Source: Vermamoeba vermiformis
Lineage: Eukaryota; Tubulinea; Echinamoebida
Reading direction: 5' to 3'
Assembly (NCBI GenBank): GCA_045837725.1
Contig: JBEWZL010000064.1
Span: forward strand, 248,001 to 312,000
DNA: 64,000 nt
Part shown: positions 43,977 to 55,446 of the stretch, piece by piece
Numbering within the stretch: the first letter of the stretch is position 1
Layout: the number at the start of each line of letters is the position of its first letter
The notes under the pieces: model-generated
What the model was told of the DNA's origin: nothing
Seen by the model: the letters and a program-made list of their open reading frames with translations, nothing else
The model's database searches: none
Position numbers and translations under genes: made by a program

Positions 43977-46383
43977 TCACATCGACTTTGATTCGTCGCT
44001 GTCAGGCAGTTCATCGTCATCAATATCCACGTACTTGTTCCTCATTGGCCTGTCTTCTTCGACGACGAAACTGCTTGTGGTGTTATTGTTATTATTATTT
44101 AGACTATGGTTATGAGTGTTATTGTTACTGTTGGTATTATGTTTCTTGTCATAAACCACGTCTTCTTTGATCACTTCAGCGACATTTTCAATCCGCACCA
44201 GTTGTGCAGAATTGTACGAACTGAAGATCTTTTCGTCGAAAAACTGCAAAGAAGTTGATTTGTACGCGACCAAGCCGTGCACCATGGGCGCTTTTGCCGC
44301 GTACACGGTCAATGTGGCCACTGCAAGGTCAGGATTGATCGCATGAGGCTCACGTGCAATGTCTTCAGGCACAATTGTTCCGATGGTAATCGGCACTACT
44401 CTTCGCCTTTTCTTGCCTCCAGCGAGCTGCACTGAAATCTTTGCAATCGTGTGGAATTGAAACAGTTCGATGTCATCGATCGGCGCTATTGTCGGTGGAA
44501 CTACAGGCAAAGTGTACCGAAAATCGAGTTGAACCCTAAATTGGCATGGGTTATTATAGTATAATATTATAACTTCCAGTGTCCGTTTGAGCGGATCTGG
44601 TCTTACTGTTCATCAGTAGTGTTGTTCATTGGCACGATTTCTTTCATCAATGCCCACACAGAATGCGATTCGCGTACATATTTGGATTGAATACGCAATA
44701 CTTTGAGCAGTTTGAAGCTCACTTTGACGTTCTGAACTGCCTCTTTATCCACATTGTGAAATTTCTGAGTTTTAAATCAGATCCGCTTTGATCATAATTC
44801 CCTATGTACGAATTTACTTACAATAAGCATTCCATATTCTCTGTTCGGGTATTGTTTTTGACTGCTCAACAGGACTTCACCGGACCAATCATCTTTCAGG
44901 TGCTAATAGGACCATATAAATATACGTTCATTAGATGCAGCTCTATGTTTCGCGTACCTTTTTGAAATAAGCGGAGTTGTGTAAAACCAATGGCGGTTGA
45001 AATTTCGTTTCTTGGCCGTACACGTTGAAGAATGCACTCGCGGACTTATTGACACGCCAGTTTTTCAATGAGATGCATTCAGCTGATATTAAGTACGTCA
45101 TATTGGCACCATAGTATCCTAGACTCGATGGCAATAGCGATGGCAGCTGTAATTCAAAGGGATAAACTTGCATGCCCGCGAACAATGTAACTCCGTCCTA
45201 GATCACGTGCCGTAAAAATTAAGAACAGTAAAACAAGTACATATAGCATTGTATTACCTTATCAGTAGTGCTAATTAAATATTTTTCGGTTGCAAATCGA
45301 ACTCGTGCATCGGCGTAAGTGACTTGATTGGATCCGCTGCCTTCTGTCCAGATGCTGGATTCGGTACACTGGACGATATTAGTTATGCACAAAACTTTAT
45401 AATACTCATAAAGCTTACTGAGGCCGCGATCTTGATATGACTGACATGCTCTATTGTCTTTGTAATATCGAAGATAATGGCGCCACGAACGACCTAATCG
45501 GGGTGTCAAATAACATCAATGTGTGACTCGTGTCAAAACACTTACGCCGCCAGCAAAGTAATTAGCTCGTTCTAGTACTATTTTGAATGACGGGTGCTCT
45601 TTAGTGATGCCTTTTGCGGTGAAATAAGGACTGTTGAGGTGATTGAACGGCCTTTTCCATATGCCGGTCATATTTCTGATGACGGAGTATTTCTTTGCGA
45701 ATGTTTGAGCATCATCTCTTATGCACATCATTACTGTTATCAGTTTGACGGATTTTAACTTCTTTGGAATTTTCTACGATGCCAGATTTAGCGAATCCGA
45801 CTTTAAGACACGTGCGTAATTTGGCGTACCTCTAATGCAAGTTCAACAACCTTAGGTGCATCATTAATAGCCTCTAATGGAATAGAGACCTTGCCAAGAG
45901 TTGTGTTGATAAGCCTCTTCGTTGAAATAAGCTTCAATTTGATGCTCGTATTTAGATCTCGAATTGCGAATGTGTATCCCGCGTGCCACTGTATGTCATA
46001 ATTAATACGATAAATATAGTACTGAATTAGAGTAGTGCTACTTACTTGAGGCATTAACGAGCCCGCGGCTGGTTTCGTTTTGTATGCAATATTATATTTC
46101 GTTTGGACAACAAGCTCGGAATCTATTTTAATTAATTATTATTAAATTATGTAATAGTTATGATATAGCATTAGAACAATGGAAGAAGCTTTGCAAATAT
46201 TATTTAACCAAATTTCAATTTACCTTGAATTTGCTTATTGAACTTCGCTTCGTCTTCTTTGACCTCAATTTGGCCTGAAATAATTTTCAAAAATACTTGC
46301 GCAACTGGCAAATGGTCATTCTTCTCCTTCGTCGAGTTGGAAGGCTTCTTCAAGTCATCCGGGTCGGAAAATTTTTTCTCCAT
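43977..46383 (-). CDS. C2-arrestin domain protein (Adc-like)
   Basis: About nine exons. The N-terminal part has a C2-like segment (WHAGYTFAIRDLNTSIKLKL ... STLGKV-type edge: INTTLGKVSIPLEAI). An arrestin fold follows: the N-lobe (FKIVLERANYFAGG, SWRHYLRYYKD), then GVTLFAGMQVYPFELQLPSL with LPSSLGYYGANMTYLISAEC, the classic 'F-x-F-x-LP-x-x-LPSS' of arrestins, and the C-lobe (VQNVKVSFKLLKVLRIQSKY, RYTLPVVPPTIAPIDDIELF). The tail holds Asn/His-rich repeats and an acidic end. In Dictyostelium, AdcB and AdcC combine a C2 domain with an arrestin fold and respond to calcium and receptor activation. Its location beside the dynamin gene is probably coincidence, although both may act in membrane traffic. 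Start at ATG 46383. Confidence 0.78.
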
Positions 46384-46646
46384 GGTTGTTGTCTACCTTA
46401 GAAAGAATTACATTTGAATCAACCCGGATGAAAGATTTTGTACTTGCTGAATACGAAAAAGCGAAAAATGGGTGAGTTCGCGTCGGGTCAATGTCTTTCT
46501 GTTTTAAAACAAAAGGTCACAAACTTGATACGCCGACGGCCGACGTGCCAATAAGCAATTATTTGCATTATACATCTAGTTTATTTACGAATATGTATAT
46601 ACGGTGTTGAAGTATTTACAATAGCCATAGCGACTCGGGCGGCTCT

Positions 46647-49600
46647 TTACATGGTGTCGACTTCCATCGTGGTGGCGTCTTTAATCTTTCTGTAGACCTC
46701 TTTGAAGCGGTCTCTGTTCTCAATGAACCGAGCCAATTGAAGTTCCAAACGACCAGCCTTCTCGCGCAATTGAGCGATGCCCAAGTTGAACATCTCTTCG
46801 TACTGTTCGTTGGTCATCTTGCGGAAGTGTTCGGTCAAATCAGTAGTCATCTTTTGGAACATCGGGTCCAAGAAGAAGGCGTTGAACTTGTTGCGAATGT
46901 ACTTGGTGAAGAAGTATCGGACACCCACGAACAACTTGCCAGCCATCATCAACACGCGTTGATAGGTATCGTGATCGACAATACGAGAACGATTGCCTTC
47001 AGCAAGATGACTATAATATCTAGTATTACAATGGGTTACATAAACGAGCTATCAAAGTGCTTACCTTGTCTTGCTGAGCGCCATCATCGATTCCACGCGC
47101 TTCTTAGTGTCTTCTTTAGTGCAGTTCAAGTAGTCGTACTCTTTGTACTCGCTGACACCAGTCATCAAGTCCCAGTCAAGAATCTTAGTGAAGGTTCCGA
47201 AGTCGTCAAGTGCCTTTTGTTCGCATTCGCGTTGGGTCTTCTCGATGAAGCCGTTGAACACACCACGGAGCTCCTTTTGGAACTGCTCGTATTGGCCAAT
47301 GATGCCAAAAGTATGGGCCTCTTCTTTGGTGATGACATTGACGGCAACATCGAAGAGACGCTTCATGATGTAAGAGCAGCGACGGAGGATGTATTGGATC
47401 AAAGGCAACAAAGCTCGCTTTGCCTTCATCTGAACAATGTCGCTAGCAGCGGCCTCGAATAAAGGCACATTGTGAGACTTGCTAGTGCCCAAGGCTGAAG
47501 CCACTTCGTTGATGGAGGTCTTCGGGAACTCAATAGAGTGCGCGACGTATTCAAATTCGTTGAGCAATCGCTCGTACTGGGCACCACCATAGACCTTGAA
47601 CTCGCTGTTCTGAATGTCGTACTTGATGTCGAAGTTCGGCCAGTCACCAACTCCGCTCTCAATCTTTTCTTCCTTGAGAGTCTGGCCGTACTTGTCTGGG
47701 TCGCCAATAACTGAGCCCTCCAAGAAGCGATCAATCAACAGAGCAAAGGATTGAACAAAGCTGTGGACTTTGTTCTTCTGGCATTCAATATCGGCTTGTC
47801 GCAGCTCGTTACGAACAGCGCTCAATTCTTCTTGAGTAGTTTCAACCAAGTTCTCGAGGACTTGTAGAGTGGGAGCGATGCTCTCGGAGTACTTTTGGTG
47901 CAACAAACGTTCGAGATATGCCTTCAGTTTGAAGAAACCAATGTTGGTGCCGAACTTCTTATCGTCAAATCTGACACCCAAGAGCTGTCTGTAGTCGGCC
48001 AAGTACGCCTCCTTAATTTGATCGGAGAAGCGTTGAGGATCCAAGTTTCTTCGTACGGGCATTGACACGAAGAAAGGACGCTTTCCAGCAGGCAAGTTCT
48101 CGCCAACCAAGTACTTGTTGGCAGACTCAGCATCGCGGAGTTCCTTGACACGGTTGTCGAACTTTGTGTTGACCAAGACAGTACGTGAGAAGTTGGGGTC
48201 AATGCTGCGAACCAAGGGGCGTGAGACAGTGTTCGCCCATTCGACTGTCGATTGCTCCAAACAGATGATGATTCTGTTCTTGGGCTTCATGATGCGAATG
48301 ACCATTTCTTCAATATCTTTGCGCAACTTCTCGTTGCCACCAAGACGGAAGCCCGGAGTATCGTAGATTGTCAAGTTGGCACAATGACGATATTCAACGC
48401 GCAAGATGATTGGTTGATCAGAGACGCGATCCTTGTCAGCACCAGTCTTCATGTCAGTTCTGCGGACAATCTCGTCGCTCAAGTAGTTGACAGGTGTGTC
48501 GACTTCTTCAAAGGCGTCCTCGCCAGGAGCAACGGCAGTCTCTTTGCGGAATCTGCAGCGAGGTTGTTCGCGTTCAGGATTGTTGATCATTTGAATGATA
48601 AGTGGGCGACGAGTACCAATGTCTGAGAAAGGATTAGTATGGCATTAATTGAACAATCATTAATTAGGTACGTACTTGTATCGACAATGTTGAACTGGAA
48701 GCCCAATAGACCTTCAATAAAGGTAGACTTGCCGTCAGATTGCATGCCAACAACGACGAGTTCAGGGGACTCGAAGCTGATGTTGAAGCTGTTCACAATA
48801 GTTAATAAAAGCTCAGTAGCATCAATTAAGTTACTTACTCGGCTGAAATGCCTTGGAGGTCGTTAAACAAGCCATAAAGGTCTTTGTTCGATTGATAGTG
48901 TTGTTCTTCGTCGTGGTCAACCTTCTTGCGTTCCTCGTCGATCTTACGGCTGACATTGCGGTACCATTGCTCTTCTTCTTCAGGATCGTATCTCTTTCTC
49001 TTACGCGCGTTCTCCATTTCTGCGTAGTTTGGTTGTGGCGCGTAATTTGATGGTGCGCCGCGAGCGTAGTCCGGAGGAGGAGGTTGATTGTACGACTGTT
49101 GTTGAGGAGGTGAGCGTGCAGGGACATCGTGCGCAGTGTAAGGCTGTGGCTGGCCAGAGAACGAAGGACCAGCGGATGTGGATCGAGAGTACGAAGGCTG
49201 GGCTTGTGGTGGCGAGCTTGGTTGCGATGAGACATAGCTGGTCTGTGGCTGAGCTCGTGCAGGTGAGTAGACAGGCTGCTGTTGTACAGGTGCCGGCGAA
49301 AGATGAGTTGATTCGCGCGTCGCGGGTTGCGCATCTTGTTGCGAATCTCGCTCGAAAAGTTGCCTAGGAGAAAAATACCAATTAGGATATGCCTACAATG
49401 GTTAGGGCTCGCAGTACTTACTGAGCAAGACGCTCTGCGTCGGAGAATTGTAACGAAGCCAGATCGGCATCTTCTGGTTTAGGAAATGTCAGCTAGTTAG
49501 CGAGAATAATAAAAATGAATAATTGTGCGTATGGAAATTAATTTGTAGCTAATTCCAATTATTTAGAATTTTTGGAAATTAATTTTTAGAATAAAATCGA

Positions 49601-49757
49601 TTGGATGCGCAGTATTTTGAGCACTCCAGCGATTGCTTGGATAAAATAGAGCTAATTTATGGTAAGAATACGAGAAAAAATACCTACCAGTTTCTAGACG
49701 TTGAGCAAACTCCAAATCCGCTCGGAATCTTGCGTCCTTGTCAAGGCTAACGCTCAT
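46647..49757 (-). CDS. ARC5/DRP5-like dynamin GTPase
   Basis: About six exons, roughly 900 residues. A Gln/Pro/Ser-rich disordered N-terminus of some 170 residues (THLSPAPVQQQPVYSPARAQ, PPQQQSYNQPPPPDYARG) precedes a charged helix and the GTPase domain. GTPase motifs: P-loop VVVGMQSDGKSTFIEGLLGF, G2 region with TRRPLIIQM, G3 YDTPGF, G4 NTKFD. The 'GMQSDGKS...GLLGFQFN' signature is typical of plant ARC5/DRP5B and amoebozoan Dlp proteins rather than classical dynamins. Stalk helices and a GED-like C-terminus (MFNLGIAQLREKAGRLELQ) follow; no PH or proline-rich tail. In amoebae such proteins act in cytokinesis, whereas in plants they split plastids. Start ATG 49757 begins MSVSLDKDARFRADLEFAQR. 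Confidence 0.88.
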
Positions 49758-50126
49758 TGTAGTGCTTGGATAAATAGGAAAATATTATTTATCGAAAGAT
49801 TCGACCTTTGTTGTGGTCGCGATTGCAAGAACAGAGATAAAAAAAGACATTTCTATCAAACGCTTATTTCTCGGAAATCGAACGCAATTTCGTGGTCAAA
49901 CTTTGTCAACATTAAAAATGGCGCGAACTGTATTGGCACAGCTTTGTTCATCAAGTTACAAGAGAAGGAAGCAAATGATTAATTTATAAGTTCCTCAGTC
50001 TGTAGTTAAAGCTGCTTTTCAAAATTGGAGATCGGCATACTGCAGTCAAATCCGGACTTTGTTAAATAACTGAAGAAAAATCGTTTTAACTATAGTACGA
50101 TTAATCCGTAGTATTTCAATTGCAAA
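49758..50126. other. Divergent promoter of the dynamin and RBM48 genes
   Basis: 369 bp of AT-rich sequence without a convincing gene. A short plus-strand frame (49701-49982) overlaps the dynamin first exon antisense and is judged a shadow. Confidence 0.5.
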
Positions 50127-51393
50127 TGGCAGATATTAAACGCAAAAAATACAGGTAATAAATTATATTTATTTATATTTTTATTGACACTGATCAGCAC
50201 GCCTAAACTCCAAATAATACCTATGGACTATCAGTTATTAATATTGATATTTTTAGAACACCGAAGTGGAAAGAAACAAATGTTGCGGCTTACACGATCG
50301 CGCAAGAGTCCAAGTAAGACTGACGGTCAAAGACAGCTGCTCGAATATTAACATTTCGCAGGTACTTAATCGCTTCAAATGTTCCTGCACTTGGTTTAGA
50401 AAAAGAGTTGCTTAAGTCATTCGCGTTGTATGGAGAGATCGAGGAATATCGCCACATGGACGACCAAGGCGATAAATTCAACGACGTATATTGGATTAAA
50501 TTCAAAGACATTGCCGCCGCGCGATTAGCGAAGGCCAAGCTGAATAAGAGCTCGTTTTTCAGCAACGAGTTGAAAGTCAAGTACGCGCCTGAATTCGAAA
50601 CTATTGAAGATACACGAGAAAAGATAGAAGAAAGACGAACTACAATATTATTTAAATTAAAGAGTAAGTTCACAATACAACTAAAGCCGAAAAAGAACTG
50701 ACAAACGGTATCTAGATGCGGACAAATTTTATTCGACAACACCCAAGAAGAAGGTACTAACTTGAAACATTCCCTATATTTGATACTAATAGTTCATAGA
50801 ACCCTTTGGAACCGTGGATGGATTCAGAGAATGCAGAGCACTATCAGTTCACAACGGATCCGAACACGGGCGAACAAATGGTCTCACTCAAGCCTGACTA
50901 TAATCCATATGCTCAGCACACACCTCCACCGCCGCAACAACAGACGCCCTCGACGAACTATACCAACTACAGCAATACTAATGTGCCTCCACCGCCTCCC
51001 AAGCCTCACCAAATCATACCTCCGCCACCTGCTAAACGCCCCAATATTCCACCACCGCCACCACCAAAGCAGTCAGCACCACATCATATTCCTCCTCCAC
51101 CGCCTAAAGAGAAGGTCAGTGAAAAACAAGGAGAAGAACGACGCGGTATCAAGCGGCCAAGTCAGGAAGATCTCGTGAACAAGTACGGCGGAAGTTTGTC
51201 GAAAGAATTCCCGCCAAATGATTCAGTGACTAGCTCGGTCATGTCAATCAGAAGCAAATTGAAGAAGACGAATAGAATCATCTTGCCGCCCAGCGTCATG
51301 GCTCAATTGAACGAGCAACCAGATCCGACTAGCAAGTCTCAAGACAACGATCAAAACCCGAACAAACGACGAAAACTGGATAACAAGAAGTGA
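50127..51393 (+). CDS. RBM48: RBM48-like RNA-binding protein
   Basis: About five exons (50127-50154; about 50259-50313; about 50361-50663; about 50716-50753; 50799-51393). The spliced start MADIKRKKYRTPKWKETNVA, then AYTIAQESKYLIASNVPALG, LEKELLKSFALYGEIEEY, VYWIKFKDIAAARLAK, SSFFSNELKVKYAPEFE and TIEDTREKIEERR, follows RBM48 motif by motif (RRM followed by 'YAPEFET-E-TR-K'). In animals and plants RBM48 with ARMC7 is needed for splicing of U12-type introns. The C-terminal exon is a long proline-rich, disordered tail (PPPPPKPHQIIPPPPAKR) absent from typical RBM48, ending in a basic patch NKRRKLDNKK. The Pro-rich tail may bind WW/SH3-type partners. Confidence 0.9.
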
Positions 51394-51469
51394 TTCAACA
51401 CTCACAGTTACTATGAACAAGATGTTTATATGCAATAACACAAATGACAATCTGGATCTCGATTTGCTT

Positions 51470-52439
51470 TTAAATTTGCAACACGCAACCGCCGCCAGCA
51501 GAGATGTTTTGGCCAATGACCCAGCCAGCCTTGACAGAATCTGCCACGAAAGCTACCACACGAGCCACGTCCTCGGGAGTACCTAAGAACACTGTTAGCA
51601 CAACTCTCTCGAAAAGTCAATTACAAGTGCGTACCAAGACGGTTCAATGGCGATGCTGCAGCACCCATCTTTGCGAGTTCAGGACCACCAGCAGCCATCA
51701 TGTCCGTGTCGGTGTAGCCAGGCGAGACAGTGTTGATTCGAATGCCTTTAGCGCCCAATTCACGTGCGAGAGTGACGGTGATACCTTCAAGAGCTAACTT
51801 GCTGGCGATGTAGATTGGCGATGGCATGGCGGCCTTAGTGCCACCAGTACTGAGATTGATGATGGATCCGCCTGGCTGGATGTGCGGAATAACTGCTTGG
51901 ATGAGGAAAAGAACGGCCTAAGAAGAAAAATCTCGCGTTAATCTCCGTGGAATTTGGTACGACTAGAGTGGCGATGTGGACTTTACCTTCGTATTGATAT
52001 TGAATACGCGATCAAATTCGGCTTCAGTAAGTTGACCAAGAGCACCTCCTCCGAATACTCCGGCGTTGTTAACTAAAATTGTGAATCAGTATAATGCGAA
52101 CGAGCTTCCATTACCTACCTAAAATATCAATTTTTCCGAATTCAGCGAGAACTTTGTTGACGAGATCTTGGTGGCCTTTCAGCTCTCCCACGTCATTTCG
52201 AATGGCAAGTACACGAACACCAAAGGTCTTAATCTTTTCGACGGTCTAATATAAATTGTTAGAATGACAAACAAGGCGCCAATGGACGAGCAGGATCTAC
52301 GTACTTTTTGTGCTGCTTCCGCGTTGCTGACATAAGTGAAAGCGATATCAGCTCCTTCCTTGGCGAATTCGACGGCAATAGCAGCACCAATACCTCTGGA
52401 AGCACCGGTGATCAAAGCGACTTTACCCTTGAGTGACAT
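51470..52439 (-). CDS. Short-chain dehydrogenase/reductase (classical SDR)
   Basis: Five exons, about 245 residues. NAD(P)H-dependent oxidoreductase. N-terminus MSLKGKVALITGASRGIGAA holds the TGxxxGIG cofactor motif; VNNAGVFGGG is the NNAG motif; the catalytic Ser lies in IINLSTGG, and Tyr/Lys in SPIYIASKLALEG (YxxxK). The loop VSPGYTDTDMMAAGG and the end GQNISAGGGC agree with 3-oxoacyl-ACP reductase/glucose-dehydrogenase-like members. Substrate unknown. It is tail-to-tail with RBM48 (76 bp between stops). Confidence 0.93.
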
Positions 52440-52995
52440 TGCGGATTTGAATTAGATCTTGTGTGTTTCGGTTAGTTTTGACTAATAGAGAACGTGTGTT
52501 GCTCTGTTATTGTTAGTTGTATTGAATGAATAACAAATGGCGAAACTATCGTCTTTTAAAGCTGCGGCGTTACCTTCGTTCTAGAACATACCGGACGACA
52601 AAATTTAACATTAAACCGATTGGAAGCATCACTAATTAGGAAATCTTCTCCGAAAGTACCTTTTTTGTAACTTTCGTACACAACCTAATTTAGAAGATCG
52701 GCGAAACAGGATCACTCTTTCCAAATTAGGAAAGTGTCGCCGCCCTGATCCACGTGCTCGCCAACACCGCGAACCTTCTGTTAGTTGGACATAGTGCTTG
52801 TTTGTGGGTGTTGTTTTAACACAATTTCCGAATATCGATTTTCCGAAAACAGATTTCGAAGCATGCAGCTCCGTTCCCGTTCAGATCCAGCGAGCCCTTT
52901 CCACGGATTTCCGTATAAATAGTGATTGGTATGCTCTATGCCTCATATGATCAAATCCTATTTCTGAGCAAGAACAAGTTTTCATTTTAACAAAA
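52440..52995. other. Divergent promoter of the SDR and ZCCHC17-like genes
   Basis: 556 bp without a gene. AATTAGGAAA occurs twice (near 52634 and 52727). TATAAATAG at 52914-52922 lies 74-82 bp before the ZCCHC17-like ATG and is a plausible TATA box. CCACGTGC occurs near 52751. GATTTTCCGAAAAC and GATTTCGAAG repeat a TTCCGA/TTTCGA theme near 52835-52860. Confidence 0.45.
52914..52922 (+). promoter_or_regulatory. TATA box of the ZCCHC17-like gene
   Basis: TATAAATAG, 74-82 bp upstream of the ATG, matching the usual core promoter spacing for a short 5' leader. Confidence 0.5.
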
Positions 52996-54535
52996 ATGTC
53001 TCGGTACGAGAGCAGACGTCGATCTCGCTCACGGTCAAATTCAAGATCACGATCACGCTCTAGATCTCGTGATAGATATCGTTCTAGATCGAGATCACCG
53101 CGTAGAAGGTCGCCGGATCTTAAGAGGAAACGAGAAGAAGAGTTCGATCGAAGAGACTCGTTTCGTAGATCTCCTAAGCGCGCACGAGTCCTTGATGATG
53201 AGGAAGGATTTGCGTTTGATGATACTGAGGATGGTTGGGCCCGTAGAGCTGAAGACGATGAAAAGACAAAAGTAAGAAAAATCAAAAATTAATCATGAAA
53301 TATTACAAACATTTTTATTTAATTCGATTAGTGCTTGTAGTGTATTTACATATGACATTACTTTATGGAAAAAATATTTGATTTATGTTTAGTTAATTGT
53401 GAATTTTGTTTAGAGACAACGCGAAAGAATGGAGGCCTTGCGCGACGAACCAATGCCAGCTATGTACTCCGTTCATAAGGGAAAGGTACGTTCATATGCA
53501 TTGGTATTAAAATAAGCGGTTATTTACACCTTACAATCAACAGGTCGCATCCATCAAAGATTTCGGTGTCTTTGTTGAAATAACTGGCTACAAGCGACAA
53601 GGTACGACCAAATATTGTCCATTAACCGAGCGTTATATATTAATATAATAACGTCTTTGTTACAGGCTTAGTGCACGTAACTCAAATTTCAAACTACAGA
53701 GTTGAGGACATCCGTGCGGTACTGTCAATGGGCGATCCAGTCTGGGTCAAAGTGATTAAAATAGTACGAATACTATATATTACTAATGCACGAGCGAGTA
53801 CTAATATTGTAACTATAGGAAGAAGATCTAGGCAAATATTCCTTGTCGATGAAATATGTCAGTCAAACCGATGGAACTGACTTGGATCCGAACAACAGTA
53901 CGTGCTTATCATATTACTACATACACCTCTAATATTATAACAGTTAAATTAACACTCGACAATGACAAGCGCAAGACTGGTGGCAAGTTTTTCGATCATC
54001 ATCGCATTGAGCTTGAAGCTGTGGTGAATGCAACTTGCACCAAATGTACGTATATATCCTATTTATATAATATTATGCATAAATATTATGGAGCACTATC
54101 ATTAGAAGGTCCCGAGCGGATCATTTTATTTTTGTAACGGATCAGTATGGTTAATAGGAATATTGTGTAGGCGGTGGTAAAGGTCATGTCGCAGTTGATT
54201 GTTGGAACTTGGACGGCAAGAATTACGCGCTGATTGAAGACGACACTGGCGGCGATGATATTACTAAACGAAAGCGCCTTGAAGACGCGGCTAATAATCA
54301 AAACGTTATGCCGCCTGCTAAACATGAGCACCATCATCATCACCACCACCATCATAACGAGCATAAGGTACAATATTTTTTATTTATTTTAATGTTTCGT
54401 ACTGACTTAGATCTGCGTAGGACAAAAAAGATAAAAAGCATAAAGAGAAGGATAAGAAACATAAAAGTAAGGACAAGGATAAGAAACATAAGGATAAAGA
54501 CAAGGATAAGAAGCACAAGAAGCATAAGCATTAAA
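52996..54535 (+). CDS. ZCCHC17: ZCCHC17-like protein: RS domain, S1 domain, zinc knuckle
   Basis: About seven exons. N-terminal RS domain (SRSRSRSRSRDRYRSRSRSP) with an acidic stretch (LDDEEGFAFDDTEDGW), then an S1 RNA-binding domain (MYSVHKGKVASIKDFGVFVE ... RQGLVHVTQISNYRVED ... GDPVWVKVIKI). A zinc knuckle with the CCHC spacing follows: NATCTKC / GGGKGHVAVDCW, split across an intron that ends near 54170. The C-terminus carries nine consecutive His and a Lys/His-rich tail (DKKDKKHKEKDKK). ZCCHC17/pNO40 proteins act in ribosome biogenesis and splicing; the N-terminal RS arm is more like splicing proteins. ATG 52996 starts the RS domain. Confidence 0.85.
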
Positions 54536-54594
54536 TTTTAGCCGATCTAAGTTTATGTACATAAAGAGTTAATAAATAATTAATTGTAGCGTAA

Positions 54595-55113
54595 TCACTT
54601 CGAATTCTTTTCTAGAATTACATTAGCCATAGCATATTCATTGTCGTGAGTAATAGCGACGTGTATTTTACTGATTTCTAGTTCTTCTAATACTCGCTTG
54701 GCATCACCGTCAAAAATTACTTCTGGTCTACCTGCTCAAAAATAAGAATTAGCTCATATTAATATACCACGTGAAATGACTCTTGTATTAATATGCTAGT
54801 ATGGGTTAAACGGATTGTTAGGAAAGTAAAAAATGGATCGAATCTGGATTGGCAATTGAGATTTACCTCGTGGTCCTTCTTTGACCCACAAATCTGTAAA
54901 TGCAACATTACGCGTGCCTAGGGCTTTATACGTAGCTTCTTTAACGCCCCAACGACCGGCTAAGAAAGTGATGGCATTTTTCGTGCTTGATCTCGCTTTG
55001 TACGACTCGAATTCTTTTGGATGCAGAAATTTACGTGCAAATCTGTCGCCATATGATTGCACTAATTTTACTACACGAGGGATGTACACTATATCGTTGC
55101 CTATGCCGTACAT
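54595..55113 (-). CDS. Holo-[acyl-carrier-protein] synthase
   Basis: Two exons, about 126 residues. Transfers 4'-phosphopantetheine from CoA to the serine of an acyl carrier protein. MYGIGNDIVYIPRVVKL has the G-x-D-I-V motif with the magnesium-binding Asp; LAGRWGVKEATYKALG is the 'W-A-x-KEAxxKAL' motif with catalytic Glu and Lys; the second exon adds GRPEVIFDGDAKRVLEELE and VAITHDNEYAMANVIL ('S-H-x-x-x-x-A-x-A-x-V-x-L'), complete for AcpS. Likely serves mitochondrial ACP, although no presequence is visible on this start; an upstream exon could add one. An intron of about 130 bp separates the two halves. Confidence 0.92.
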
Positions 55114-55446
55114 TGAAAAATCAAGATCGTGATCTCTGCAAATAAATCAATAAATACCCATATTAAATTAATTTAATATGCAATTAATCAGTGCTAGAAA
55201 TGTTATGCGATTTCACTTTAATTTAAAAAAACTAACACGATATTTATTTATTTGCTTTTTTCAGCTTAGCGAGTAGCCCGAATACTTACAGTTCTCTATT
55301 CGAGTATATAATACAATACCAATATAATAAATAATCTAATTAAGTAAATTGAATCGTTGTCACGCGTTGAGTGACACTTTAAAAGTGAAAAAAGTTTAAT
55401 TTTCCATTATCTTGATCGCGAGGCCCACACATCGAGACACCAGAAA
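55114..55446. other. Divergent promoter of AcpS and 5-phosphatase
   Basis: 333 bp AT-rich spacer. No gene or clear motif recognised apart from TATA-like AT runs near 55320. Confidence 0.4.

Noticed and set aside
46737-47462. Plus-strand ORF antisense to the dynamin gene
   Set aside because: The minus strand encodes conserved dynamin stalk sequence; the antisense frame has no domain.
49701-49982. Plus-strand ORF upstream of RBM48
   Set aside because: Overlaps the dynamin first exon antisense and lacks any motif or promoter sign.
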